Positions 22,866 through 32,480 of a stretch of 43,980 nucleotides of DNA are shown here, one piece after another. Under the pieces are notes generated by a model, which searched no databases, was not told the origin of the DNA, and saw only the letters and a program-made list of their open reading frames with translations. Origin of the DNA: Stagonosporopsis chrysanthemi (Eukaryota > Ascomycota > Dothideomycetes > Pleosporales > Didymellaceae); assembly GCA_022560025.1 (NCBI GenBank), contig JAFISE010000216.1, positions 1 through 43,980 of the forward strand, written 5' to 3'. Each line of letters opens with the position of its first letter. Within the stretch, counting starts at the first letter, position 1. The position numbers and the translations under genes are program-made.

Positions 22866-23964
22866 TGCTATCGAGTGCAGTGAATGAAGAGTGAGGTGGA
22901 GGACCAAACGAACTCTGCTGATAGAAATTGAGCAGATGTTTGCTACATGCGCCAAGCTAAAGAAGGTGGGACAAAGGCGCAGGGATGGATGCACCAAACT
23001 TCCGGGGTTCGCTCTGTGCTAGTTTTGGAAACTACAAAAGTTCCACAGTCGCAGGATGCTCTTGGGACTTTCAAATTGCAATACGTTTGTCGAGTGACAG
23101 GTGAACACAGTCAAAATCGCAATAGTCGCGACGTTGTGTGTCGACACCAGGAGTAAGTCTCATCTGGAATTGATAACCTCAGAACGTTCGAGATTTCACA
23201 ATGGACGTAGTGTGACATCCATACCCCTGTAGATGCAAAAACCTGGCGCGAGGCGATGTGGTGAATTGACGAAGTCATCTTGTTCTTTGTTCAGAGCTAG
23301 CGAATCACAGTCGGCAATTTATCGGATCTTCCGATTTGCGATTAGCGTCGGCAACTCCAAAGGCCGATGCAATGGCACCGATAAGATAAGATGACACGCA
23401 CGATAACATCTAGGCTCAGGCCTCGGCGCATTCGCGAGTGAAATACACATTGACCACGCACCTTACTTAGAGATAGCGCTCAGCCGTCCACCATTTTTGG
23501 CAAGGACTTGGATATGATTAGACGAACATTGCTGTGCTGTTCGAGCCGTCCACACGTGCTCCTTCCCCAACTTCGCTGGAGCTTGCAGTTTCATCGAAAA
23601 TACTTTGGACAGATGCTGCGATTGCTTGATTCGTCCCTCTATCCTAGCGATTCACTTACGAGAACTGGGCTGACATGTGAGTTGAGCTTTTCCCTATAAG
23701 CCATAGATCTTATCATCCCCAGCGCCGCGGCTACTCTTTTACCGGAGTGTGCTCTATTCACCCGGTAGACGCCCTTCTTCAGTATGCTTGCCACAAACAC
23801 GAGTAGAAGCTATTTTCTGCGCGTGGGTTTGCGCCCTACGTTTACTCTACACGTAATTAAGGGACAGTTTTAAGGTGTCGCAGTATCAAATATAACATAC
23901 GCAACCTTACTGTGTTGCAAAACAATGTTGCTAAGCTTAGGTACGCTCCTTCAATAAGTCCTCC
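22866..23964. other. Intergenic with a GATA-type motif cluster
   Basis: No supportable coding frame. GATAAGATAAGAT at 23380-23392 holds overlapping copies of the HGATAR motif bound by fungal GATA factors, about 520 bases upstream of the minus-strand gene starting at 22865. Any regulatory role is inference. Confidence 0.3.
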
Positions 23965-24906
23965 TTACTTCTCAGCTTCATTCATTGCTTCCACAGCTTC
24001 TTTCGCAATCTTTCTTGTTTCGTCCCTTAGGCCTGTTTTCTCGCTGATCTCTTCAAACCTGGATTTCCAGAACGCCCATCGTTCTTTGCTATATTCTGCC
24101 CTTCCTTTCCACAGATGCCCTCCCCTCCCTGGATTGCCCTGGCCAGATTCTTTTGGCGTGAGATCCATTTCGGTGAGATAGAGCTTCTTGCCTTCCCCAA
24201 AGATCCACGCCGCAGCCGCTGGGATGTATGCGTCGTACTTTTGTACGGCAGATGCAGGTTGGTTGTCGCCATCCAATTCATCATTAACATGATCCTGCTC
24301 CAGTGCCTCCCTCAGAGCCCAGATGTCGTACATGTACGGCATGACATCTTCGTTCTTTACCAATGCCCAGAAGTAGTTCAGGTTTGTCCAGGCACAAACA
24401 TGTGGAGCACCGAAGCCTTCGCCGAATCCGGGCTGGTTGTTCCATTCCTCGCGGGAGCACATCCCGAGCAATTGTAGCTCTAGTGGCACTTCGCCAGACG
24501 ACTCAGGTCCCGCAAAGTGGCTATACCCGATAGCCTTGGTGAGTTCCACGAGTTTGTTGTGGCTAGGAGTGTCGCGGAAGGAAACATGTTCAGCAGAGTG
24601 CAGGAGCGCGAACCATAGGTCTTCGATATAGGTTCCCAAAGGTTTGGTCTCAGAAGTACCGTGCTTGTCAAAGGAGCTGGAGATGTTCTGCATCGTGCTC
24701 GCGAGATCAGAAGCTCCTGCGAGGTAGTCTTTGACTAGTGAGTGGTACGCATTGGTACTGTCGCTGGGTGCCTTAGATTGATTTTCTGTCTCGGCGATCT
24801 CTCCTGCGTTGTCCAGGGCACTTGGGATCATGTCGTTGGTTTGCTCCTCACGGGCGTTGTTCATCTCGCTAAAAGTGCTAAACGGTGTTGAGGAAGATAA
24901 AGTCAT
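23965..24906 (-). CDS. DUF3632-like fungal protein (313 aa)
   Basis: Intact single exon from ATG 24906. The N-terminal 50 residues are Ser/Glu/Asn-rich. The core has YIEDLWFALLHSAEHV, an Arg/Glu-rich middle, AWTNLNYFWALV (W..LN.F pattern), ALE, and AAAAWIFGEGKKLYL, then a helical, charged C-terminus. The W..LNaF..L and AAA.WI..aG..ly elements resemble fungal DUF3632 (PF12311) proteins, which are widely expanded in ascomycetes and have no known activity. No signal peptide or membrane helix. Family assignment is from memory of the pattern and should be treated as probable only; the gene itself looks real and unbroken. Confidence 0.75.
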   Translation of the reverse strand: MTLSSSTPFSTFSEMNNAREEQTNDMIPSALDNAGEIAETENQSKAPSDSTNAYHSLVKDYLAGASDLASTMQNISSSFDKHGTSETKPLGTYIEDLWFALLHSAEHVSFRDTPSHNKLVELTKAIGYSHFAGPESSGEVPLELQLLGMCSREEWNNQPGFGEGFGAPHVCAWTNLNYFWALVKNEDVMPYMYDIWALREALEQDHVNDELDGDNQPASAVQKYDAYIPAAAAWIFGEGKKLYLTEMDLTPKESGQGNPGRGGHLWKGRAEYSKERWAFWKSRFEEISEKTGLRDETRKIAKEAVEAMNEAEK

Positions 24907-25601
24907 TCGAAAAGCCCCTGCTTCACCGTGCCTTTTAAAAAGACTGATAACCAGAGCGCAGAACAGACGAGTGTGCCGTTAACAAGAAAGTGGGCGTAGG
25001 AAGTACGAAGTATAAGACCATTTATGGCTGTGTAATGCCGGAAGGTCCGGCGCAACAAATTCCTTGGCGCATGGTCGAGGCTGCGAGTCACCACGTCTGT
25101 GCACGTAACGCATGAATTCATGCACATTGAAAAACAACGTGCTAAGTTATAGATTCCTACCTTGCCAATAAACTTGATTGTGGGAGAACAAAGGTGATAG
25201 GCTAGGCTCTAGAGTAGCGCCTCGGCACTTGCGTGTGTAAAATGGCAAAAAGGTCACAGTAGTTAGATACTACCTAGGCCGCACGGACGTTGGGTTAAGG
25301 TTAGTTCAAAGAAGCTTGGTCTAATGCTGGGTACAAGGGGGTATGAATACGAGCTAAGTGTCAATCCTAAATAGACTAATCGAACCTGTTCGATTTAGGT
25401 ACCGACTATGCAAAAGCCTCTTAGAATATCTGCAGAGCATCTTGTATCCAGCCCACACTGGTTGCATCCTTGTACAGGTTGTGGCCGCTTAGACCTTTAG
25501 TTAGATTTGGTTGTACGAGCAATGTAGATTTGATTATAGTTAGACTATGTTTATTACTACTTATTCGGCTTTCTGGGCAGTCCGTGCATATCTGAATATG
25601 C
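24907..25601. other. Intergenic, no gene supported
   Basis: Upstream region of the DUF3632-like gene and 3' flank of the RNase-like gene. No coding frame, repeat or RNA gene seen. Confidence 0.4.
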
Positions 25602-26152
25602 CTACGAAGTTCCAGTGCAGGTAACAAATCTCGAGCCATCGTTAGGAGGGTGGACGATCTGACCCGCTGTGGCGCAAGTGTTTTCCTCAACAACACACCT
25701 TGCCGCTCCTGGGCTTCCTAGACATTATTTGTTAGTGACAATTGTTCGAATGACTCAGGAACAGAACAATAGAAAGAAGCAAAAATGTACCTCCAGCATA
25801 AGTTCTTCCTTGAAGCATAGGAAATTCCAGCTTTCGGCCCCTCAAATTCCTGAGGACCCAACCTTCACTGTTGCGGTAGATACCGGGGTACCGAGGTGTA
25901 CCCTGCCACGAATATTGTTGCTGATTATTGGCCCACATCGCACAAGCCCGGTTCTCGCAGCGCGTAACATCATTCGCAGAGTAGAAACGTCCATCACAGG
26001 TAGTGCCACTTGCCGCCTGGCGCTCGGCAAGCTCGAAGGGTGCGGCAGTGACAGAAGACGCCAACAAGGCGAGGGAGATAAAGGTTTGGACCTGGACGTG
26101 TAAGCGAGAACATGAAAGTGTATGTAACAAAGCACACCTGAGGGAACATCAT
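25602..26152 (-). CDS. Secreted RNase T1/N1-fold protein, one catalytic His missing (143 aa, 2 introns)
   Basis: Exons 26152-26138, 26091-25791 and 25717-25602 (minus); introns of 46 bp (donor GTGTGC, the weakest call) and 73 bp (donor GTACAT, branch CTAAC, acceptor TAG). 144 codons including stop. Signal peptide: residues 1-22, ending SSVTAA. Six cysteines at 37, 50, 55, 113, 120 and 139. The microbial guanyl-specific ribonuclease fold shows as YPGIYRNSEGW, LEFPML, YAGGSPGAARCVV and IVHPPNDGSRFVTC. The exon 2-3 join rebuilds the GGSPGA signature, which confirms the intron. Glu94, Arg112 and His128 match the catalytic Glu, Arg and second His of the family. The first catalytic His, expected after YP, is Gly75. 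Activity may be reduced or lost, as in RNase-like effectors (inference). The first ATG of a double ATG is taken as start. Confidence 0.85.
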
Positions 26153-26850
26153 GGTTGCTGAAATATCAGAGTTAGATGGTAGGATGCTGATGCTAATCTT
26201 GTTACGCGAAAATGCACAGATTTATATCTTTGCTCCAAGACCTGTCAGATCTCAACTGGAATAACCCGGAAGGCATCGAACGACATCCGCTGTCTTAAAG
26301 CTAAGAAGCAATTATATCGGTCTTATTCTTTATGCTAATAGGTGCTAGAGTCAGGACTTAAGGACTACCTAGACCTTCGGCGTCTTGGCATAGAAAACCA
26401 ATACGACCACATTTTTGAAAATCAAAACAAGTATCCATGTCTGGCTACAGTAACCCTATATACAACTCAGATTAAAGTATTAGTTTCCGTTCGAGTAATC
26501 AAGGCTGGATTGAGACGGTGCATCTGTGTGAGCATTCAGTTGGTTATAACTGTCGAAAAGGCGGTATCGTGCATAGCTAGTACTATCTGTTATCAAGTGT
26601 GCAAGTCTAATAACGATTATTTCTGAAAGAGTTTCGTTCGGTTTGTGATATGGGTCAACCTAGTAAACCCGGCCTTGCATTCCTCAAGTCTTCCGATCCA
26701 ATTTCAGTTACGAGGCATCCGGCTCTATCCACCAGGAACCAAAGTATTGAAGCACAAAGAATAGTTTAGCTTCAAAGAACTTACAAGCAGCATGATAATA
26801 TGAAACGATTAATGCCTCAGCTGTAGAGTTAAAAGCAGGAGCCATGGGAA
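26153..26850. other. Intergenic between two divergent secreted-protein genes
   Basis: Promoter region shared by the RNase-like gene (minus) and the crystallin-like gene (plus). The open stretch at 26342-26626 has no ATG start or recognisable product. Confidence 0.45.
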
Positions 26851-26858
26851 TATATAAG
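26851..26858 (+). promoter_or_regulatory. TATA box of the crystallin-like gene
   Basis: TATATAAG, 101 bases before the ATG at 26952, followed by a CT-rich leader typical of strongly expressed fungal genes. Confidence 0.55.
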
Positions 26859-26951
26859 CAGTCGTGGCGACCACAGATTCTTACCATCATCATCAACAAT
26901 CACTTCTTCACAACTCTTCTCGTCTACTACCAACATCTTTCAATATCCAAC

Positions 26952-27403
26952 ATGCGCTCCGCAATTGCTATCCTCGCCTCTGCTGCGATCTTTGCTACCG
27001 CTTTTGCGAGCCCTACCAAGCTTGTAGCCCGCCAGCGTGGCTACGTTACGCTTTGCAGCGACGACTTGTTGCAAGGCGAATGCGAGGACTTCGGTGTCTC
27101 CATCGGAACTTGCCGTGAGTATACTTCGAGACGCTGTTCTCATTTAACAGAACACTGACACGACCCAGGTGACCTCCCTTCCCGTCTCAGGGATGAGTTG
27201 AGCTCTTTCGATACCTACGGATACCGCTGCCTCTTCTACACGTAAGTATCTACAACATCCTACTGTAGGCAAAGCAGCTAATAAATACATCAAGCGACGA
27301 GACTTGCTCCGGCCGTGTTGATGAGTGGACCGGAAGGCACACCAACCTCCGTGACACCCAGTGGAACGACGAGAAGAGCTCCATGAGGTGCTTCTTCGAT
27401 TAA
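26952..27403 (+). CDS. Small secreted 6-Cys protein, beta/gamma-crystallin-like (114 aa, 2 introns)
   Basis: Exons 26952-27114, 27169-27241 and 27295-27403; introns of 54 bp (donor GTGAGT) and 53 bp (donor GTAAGT, branch CTAAT). 115 codons including stop. Signal peptide: residues 1-20, AAIFATAFAS, then a short stretch to VARQ that may be a propeptide. The mature part has six cysteines (35, 44, 54, 75, 83, 111), enough for three disulfides. Two Greek-key-like halves can be seen: GYVTLCSDDLLQGECEDF, then GTC..LP and SSFDTYGYRC; and YTDETCSGR, then LRDTQWNDEKSSMRC. This resembles the beta/gamma-crystallin-like small secreted proteins of ascomycetes. The function is unknown; such proteins are secreted surface or host-contact candidates (inference). 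A MITE starts 17 bases after the stop codon. Confidence 0.85.
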
Positions 27404-27419
27404 ATAATTTTTCGTCGCT

Positions 27420-27576
27420 CTTGGTGCCTGCACAAATATGCGAACCTGTTTTCATCCGGTAGACCACGTTGGGGACCGCTCCTCATTGGCTGACATCTGT
27501 CATTGACCAACCAGGAGCAATCTACAGCCTCGCATACCAGACTTTTTGGGGTTCATACATTTCTGCAGGTACTAAG
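27420..27576. mobile_element. Foldback MITE, copy 1
   Basis: 157 bp that folds almost end to end: CTTGGTGCCTGCACAAAT at the left pairs with ATTTCTGCAGGTACTAAG at the right. An inner arm, GCTCCT..TTGG..GACA, flanks a 2-3 base loop near 27490. A homologous, diverged copy lies at 34461-34613. No coding capacity. No target duplication is certain. It starts 17 bases past the stop codon of the crystallin-like gene, so it is probably within that gene's transcript. Confidence 0.7.
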
Positions 27577-27990
27577 TAATGCTGCTAGCTTAGAAGCTTC
27601 TGTACATAGTTCGTCCGTAGCTATTTAATACACCCTCTATACTCCTATATCTCTATGACTTATCTCATTGTTCCCCTACCATGAGAGACCTTGCGGAAGA
27701 GAATTTGACAAGAGAGCAGGTTGTAGCTCATATGGTTTTGTAGATAAACCGCGTTGTATCATCCACCGGCGTTCGTTATACCAGTGCAGCCCTACCGACC
27801 AACCCACTTACCCCCCGTCCACCCTCGTATTCTAATTCAACACTTTCCCTAAAACCACCGGTGGATCGAATCCAGCGCGTTCAGAGCACACGACAGAATC
27901 GCATTTAAATCCATCTAAAAACCTTCCAGCCAAACCCCGCAACTTGCCTCCCCTCCCACTCCTCAGCGCGTTCTCTGCCTCTATTACCTC
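27577..27990. other. Intergenic, C-rich, no gene supported
   Basis: 3' flank of the minus-strand pseudogene. Plus-strand sequence is pyrimidine-rich. No coding frame recognised. Confidence 0.4.
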
Positions 27991-28519
27991 CTAACCCATC
28001 CTCTCCAGCGGTGGAACCTTTCTCACTGGACTCACCGGATCCTTTTTCACTGCGCCCCTCGTCGTACTGCGCTTAGGATCAGGTCTTGCTGCTGCGTCGC
28101 GCGCAGCTTGGCGGGCGGCATTCCAGCGCGGAGTCTCGGCGGCTTTGGAGGGCTATGGTGCCGTGCCTGTGCTTTTTCTTGGGCGGTGGTGGTTGGGCAG
28201 CGGTGGGGAAGAAGGGTGCTGGGACGTGTTTGCCGTCTTCTTCTTCCTCAGCGTCGGGGGATCCCGGCACCTCATCCTCCTGCTCCTTGGTGATGTCGAG
28301 GCGCGGCGGCAACGAACGCAACATGCTAAGCCCCTGCTGGATCTGCAGCTCTACGTCGTCGTTGTAGCAGGCGGAGGCAGCTTCAGACTCGGGAGGTGGT
28401 GGTAAAGATGCGAAGACGGATTGGAAGGGGAGAGAGGGCAGCGCGAAGGAAGACGGATCGGGGCCTAGAGGCGCTGCACTTGGCTTCGCGCCTGGAGAAG
28501 ACAAGGGACAGGGCGTCAT
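27991..28519 (-). pseudogene. Pro/acidic-rich gene with frameshift and stop
   Basis: From ATG 28519 a coding-like frame runs Pro/Ser-rich, then DVELQIQQGLSMLRSLPP, LDITKEQEDEVPGSPDAEEE and PPPPKK. At the A-run (T-run on plus, 28173-28177) the sensible frame shifts. The continuation, after a TAG at 28155-28153 where Gln would fit, reads PSKAAETPRWNAARQAARDA, then PDPKRSTTRGAVKKDPVSPV, and ends PPLERMG at the stop 27993-27991. Without the 1-base shift and the stop this would be one protein of about 175 residues, disordered and basic at the C-terminus. Family not recognised. An unseen intron is less likely because no good donor lies nearby. Confidence 0.5.
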
Positions 28520-29638
28520 CCGTTGCCGAGTGGGCTACTGGCTGGGAAGCTACTGTTACGCCCAGGGTCGAGAATGCAGACTGGAGGCTTTTGGAGTGAG
28601 CGACATTACATTGCGTGTTCTGTTCTCACCCATCGACGCCTCTTCCGCCATCCTGGAGCCTGTAGACAGCGAGCACTCCAAATTGACCCAGTGTTCCACG
28701 CCATCAACACCGACTCCAGCTCCATCGCAGCATCGCACCCCCGATCTGCTCTTCGCACCTGTCTCCAGCCAGCGTTGCCCTGCTGCCGCCATTGGCTCCC
28801 CATGCCCTGATGCGCAGCGAATTGATCATTGAACCAGCCCCGACAGTCCACAACTCGATCGACCACGTTGCTGTTTCTGCTGAGTTGCAGGCCCGCCCAG
28901 AAGCGAACAGGCCGCCTTGACCATTTTTCAGGTGAGCCTTTGGAGCCTGCAACGCCCCGAGTTCCTGCAACATTCACTAGCCTCGTTGGTGCCAGCCCGC
29001 GTTAGAATAGCCAGCCAGCGCTAGAACATACAAATGAGACGCTCTCGCATCAATTACTGGTAGCATTCTTCACGCCGCCTCCGAATTGCCACCAGAAGTG
29101 CAAGCGCAAGCGCAACAGCAAAGGGTACAACAGTCTACACCACCAGAGCAAGAGGTAGTGCGGCGGGTGTGCTGATGTTAAGCTCGAGATCTTTAATGGC
29201 GCACAGGCTGTTGTCGGCGCTCTACACTTGTTTTGCAACAGAAGAGTACCTCACATTACATCATCGGTCCATCGTCACAGCCGCCGTTAGCGAGCAAGCA
29301 GGTCTTGCCAGTAGGCAGGGCAATTAGCGACTCTTGTACAAAGAGCAACAAACACAGTGGGTGAGCAGGTACGTCAGAGTACTCGCATTACGATAATGCA
29401 TCAAAATACTTAGCGTTGCACGTGTCCCAAGGGCAGCAACATCAGTAAGGACCAGCATCGGCAGCCTCACGCTGCCCATTCATTGCAGTCACTCAGCATG
29501 TTTGCTTCTCCCCAAATCTGACCTTGTCTATCCCGCCAGTGCCCCGCCAAGCTTGCCTGCGCGCAAACACTTTCACTCACCTCGACCTCAACTGATCGTC
29601 AGCCCCCCGCGCTCTCAAGTGAGAGTTCTCCTAATGAA
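28520..29638. other. Gene debris, no supported frame
   Basis: Between two pseudogenes. One plus-strand stretch near 28774-28920 has coding texture (LAPHALMRSELIIEPAPTVH, ending in TGA) but no start and no family. Probably more relic. Confidence 0.3.
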
Positions 29639-31230
29639 ATGGGCGACCAACTCGCCTTCTCTTTGCCCTATGCAGCGCAAAAGTGGTCGCGCTCCAAACC
29701 AATCCAGAAAGTCAGCCAAGCCTACAATACAAGCAAGTCAGCAGAGTCGAAGAGCGCATCAAGGTTAACATCAAGACCGCGCAACGGCCTCTCCCACTCG
29801 GCGTCTCCAAAGACACATCTAACACGAAGCTACTCATGTGACCACAGACTGACATGCCAAGTTAGAAACATCAAGAACAACATCCTCGAGCCCAAGCCGC
29901 ATCCCCTTCAGCAAGAACACGCCGACCCTCTAAGTTCTGCAGACAAGAACCCTCCCAAACTCCAACTCCCCCCACCGCTTTTTCCGCTCTCGATGAAGAA
30001 CCTTCAAATACACACAACTTACGAAATCGGGCGAAAACCTGCTTTCGGCCATGACAGACTCTGAGCCGTTTAAGTCGGTGCCCAAGAGCGAGATTAAAAT
30101 GCTGGAGAACTATGGTCTTATCGATATGAAAGCACGCGATTGAGCCGCTGCGATGAAGCAATCCGTAGAAGATGTGGTCATCAAAGAACAGCCCAATGCG
30201 ACTCCTTCAGCAGCAAACATCTGCAAAGTCGTGGCGTTGGCAAGGCCAGCATCACCAAAGAGCGGTATGGCCATTGTGCTCACAACGCTGCTCCTGTTTC
30301 GCCCTGAGGACTGGCCTGGAGAAGGCGAGGAGCGCGTCTCGTTACGCAACGAGATCTATCTCAATAGGCTGTACGTCGAACATCCAACCAGGTGGAATCT
30401 GGACCTGGCCCAGCCAAGGCCCTATAAGGTCAATTGCTACGTTTCCAACTCGAAGACACGCAGTGGCCTTCCGAAGCCAGCGTTCACAATGGAAGAGTAG
30501 CAAACATTGAAAGAGAAAGTCCAACCAATCCATCCTGACATCTTGTTTACTTGGTACTCGGGGAAGTTCAGGAAAGCCACCGGCATGAGACTGGCATGGG
30601 TCACGATGCAGAGTCGCTGTGCAGGTGTCGACTTTGCCGTCAATCACAACCGCACCTTCTTCGCAAAAGCCGGAATTTAAGTTGAAGAGCATGATACAGC
30701 ACCAGCCATAGCTTCTGACGCCCAGATTGCTGTCCAGGATATTCACTGGCATGATAACAATAGTGCTAATCACTTCGCAAAGGGGGTGTACAAGGCTTTT
30801 TGGTAGACAGTGGGCCGCTGAAGGCAAGAGCCAACAAATGGTTGCTCTGAAGAAGGTCCTCAAGTAGGTCCTCCACAAGGCCCAGATGGACCATGAGGCG
30901 GAGGCTGATCCTCTTCAAACACGCCATCAGTGTCTTCAACCAGAGCCGTGGTGAGGATGTGCGAAATCAGAGCAAGGGCACGGGCAGAATTTTGTCTTCA
31001 AACTCGTCTGGTCTCAAGAGCGGCAAGTCCCCATCCACTGCACCCACTGCCAACACTGGAGGTTGTAGGAATGGTCAGCCGCCCTAGCAGCAGCAGCAAG
31101 ATGCACCTCCGCTCTATTGCTCAAACCGTTTGCAGGCAGCTGAAAAGTAGAGGGCATCGTACAAAATTGCAAAAATGATGATGTATGGGAACGGACAAGC
31201 TGGAAGGTCAAACGTCTTATACCTCACGAT
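29639..31230 (+). pseudogene. Multiply broken gene of unknown family
   Basis: From ATG 29639 (MGDQLAFSLPYAAQKWSRSK) a frame runs to about 29830, then is lost. From ATG 30051 a second frame (MTDSEPFKSVPKSEIKMLEN) continues to about 30818 through stops at 30141 (TGA), 30498 (TAG), 30678 (TAA) and 30804 (TAG), giving about 255 coding-like codons. Pieces include KQSVEDVVIKEQPNATPSA, FRPEDWPGEGEERVSLRNEI, PIHPDILFTWYSGKFRKATG and AQIAVQDIHWHDNNSANHF. A third frame from about 30809 reads QWAAEGKSQQMVALKKVLK, then a stop, and goes on with KAQMDHEAEADPL. At least two frameshifts and several stops, some at Gln codons as with light RIP. No family recognised. Confidence 0.5.
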
Positions 31231-31540
31231 GACATGATTTCCATTTGAACGGAGTTTCGAAGTCTTGGATGATATCCTAAACACGAATCGACGCCGAACA
31301 TGGCACGATATCCTAGAGTTACTTGGATCTCTTTCTTTTAAAAGCATTGCATTTAAAAGAAGGATCTTGATCAAATTTGTGCGTCCACATTCCAAGCTGT
31401 AGACTTATGATTCGATGACGCCTTAACAGGAACAGCACGTACTAGCGCTGGAAGCGTCGTTCTAACTGGAGATCCGAACGTGCTGCTCTTCGCCACCACA
31501 CTGTGTGCCCGGAGTTCTCACCACTGACGCGTGATGAGTT

Positions 31541-32480
31541 GTGCAGCTCCTGGGTAGCGATTATAAACCACTGTCTATACCCACGCTCTTTCGCAACTTG
31601 TATGGATCTCTGTCAACTGCAGTCGAGCCTAGTTCACCACGATGGGCGGTGCTTCGAAGCTTTTGTCCAGCCAATAAGTCGAAACCGTACCGTTTATTCG
31701 GTTCGTTATCGCTGGAGAATGCGATCAAAAACTATCGCGACGATATAGTAGAGTTGTTACTCAGTTGAGCACTAGTCCCAAAGGCAGGTGCTATTTCGGC
31801 AGCGCTGGACAGTGCTTCAAACATGCATGATACGTCAGTGCTTATAACTCTTGTCAAAGGAGGGTAGTATATTAGTCGAGATTACAGTCAGATCCGACTA
31901 TCGATTATAAGGTCATTCCAATCGCCAGGCGCGGAAACTTTCACTGAAATGAGTCGTCCATCAGACTTCCAGTGCATGATGAAGTCGTAGTTAGGTGGTG
32001 CCTCGTGGTGGGAGCAGACCCCAATGGCGCGTCTCCTTCGAACACAACTGTGCTTCATCTTGCCACCTCCATAGAAACTCTCGAGTCTCTCAAGACGTTA
32101 ATATCAGCTGGCGCGAAGCTTCAATCGTCGAGTTCATCCGAGGATATCATCGCACACGCTATTGAAAGCCACAATGAGAACACTGGTCGGCTTCTCTTTA
32201 TTGATATTTTACTGGACCTTGGACAGATATTGTCACGATTTGGAGTCTCCTTTGCCTCATGGGCAACCTGCGCCTCACTTTTGTTGAGATGCAGCTCCCT
32301 ATCCTGCACTAGCGTTGTTTACAGCTACCCATGTATACATACTGTTCGTAGCTTCGCACAATACAACCTCAGTTCAATCCTAGAATCTTCCCGCACTGCT
32401 TGCACTCACTGCGACAGATATTGATGCTTATTAATATTAGAACAGGATTCCGTAATATCTGTGAAGGCTCAAATTGGTTG
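31541..32480 (+). pseudogene. Ankyrin-repeat gene relic, split by a solo LTR
   Basis: Ankyrin-type pieces occur in two frames. Around 31700-31770: LENAIKNYRDDIVELLLS, then a TGA. Around 31974-32230: RWCLVVGADPNGASPSNT, TVLHLATSIETLESLKTLIS and AGAKL, with the GADPN and TxLHLA repeat hallmarks. Stops and at least one frameshift separate them. The frame is interrupted at 32230 by a solo LTR and resumes after 32417. Ankyrin proteins bind other proteins; this one cannot be made intact. Confidence 0.65.
32231..32416 (+). repeat. Solo LTR, Copia family 1
   Basis: 186 bp starting TGTCACGATTTGGAGTCTC and ending CACTGCGACA, the reverse complement of the 185 bp LTRs at 11352 and 16618. It is therefore in the opposite orientation to that element. 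Flanked by perfect 5 bp target duplications GATAT (32226-32230 and 32417-32421). No internal element sequence: the product of recombination between two LTRs. Confidence 0.92.

Noticed and set aside
25842..26135. Alternative frames over the RNase-like gene
   Set aside because: Only the three-exon model yields signal peptide, cysteines and the GGSPGA signature in one frame.
28086..28405. Three plus-strand frames opposite the Pro/acidic-rich pseudogene
   Set aside because: Shadow frames of a GC-rich minus-strand coding sequence, with no features of their own.
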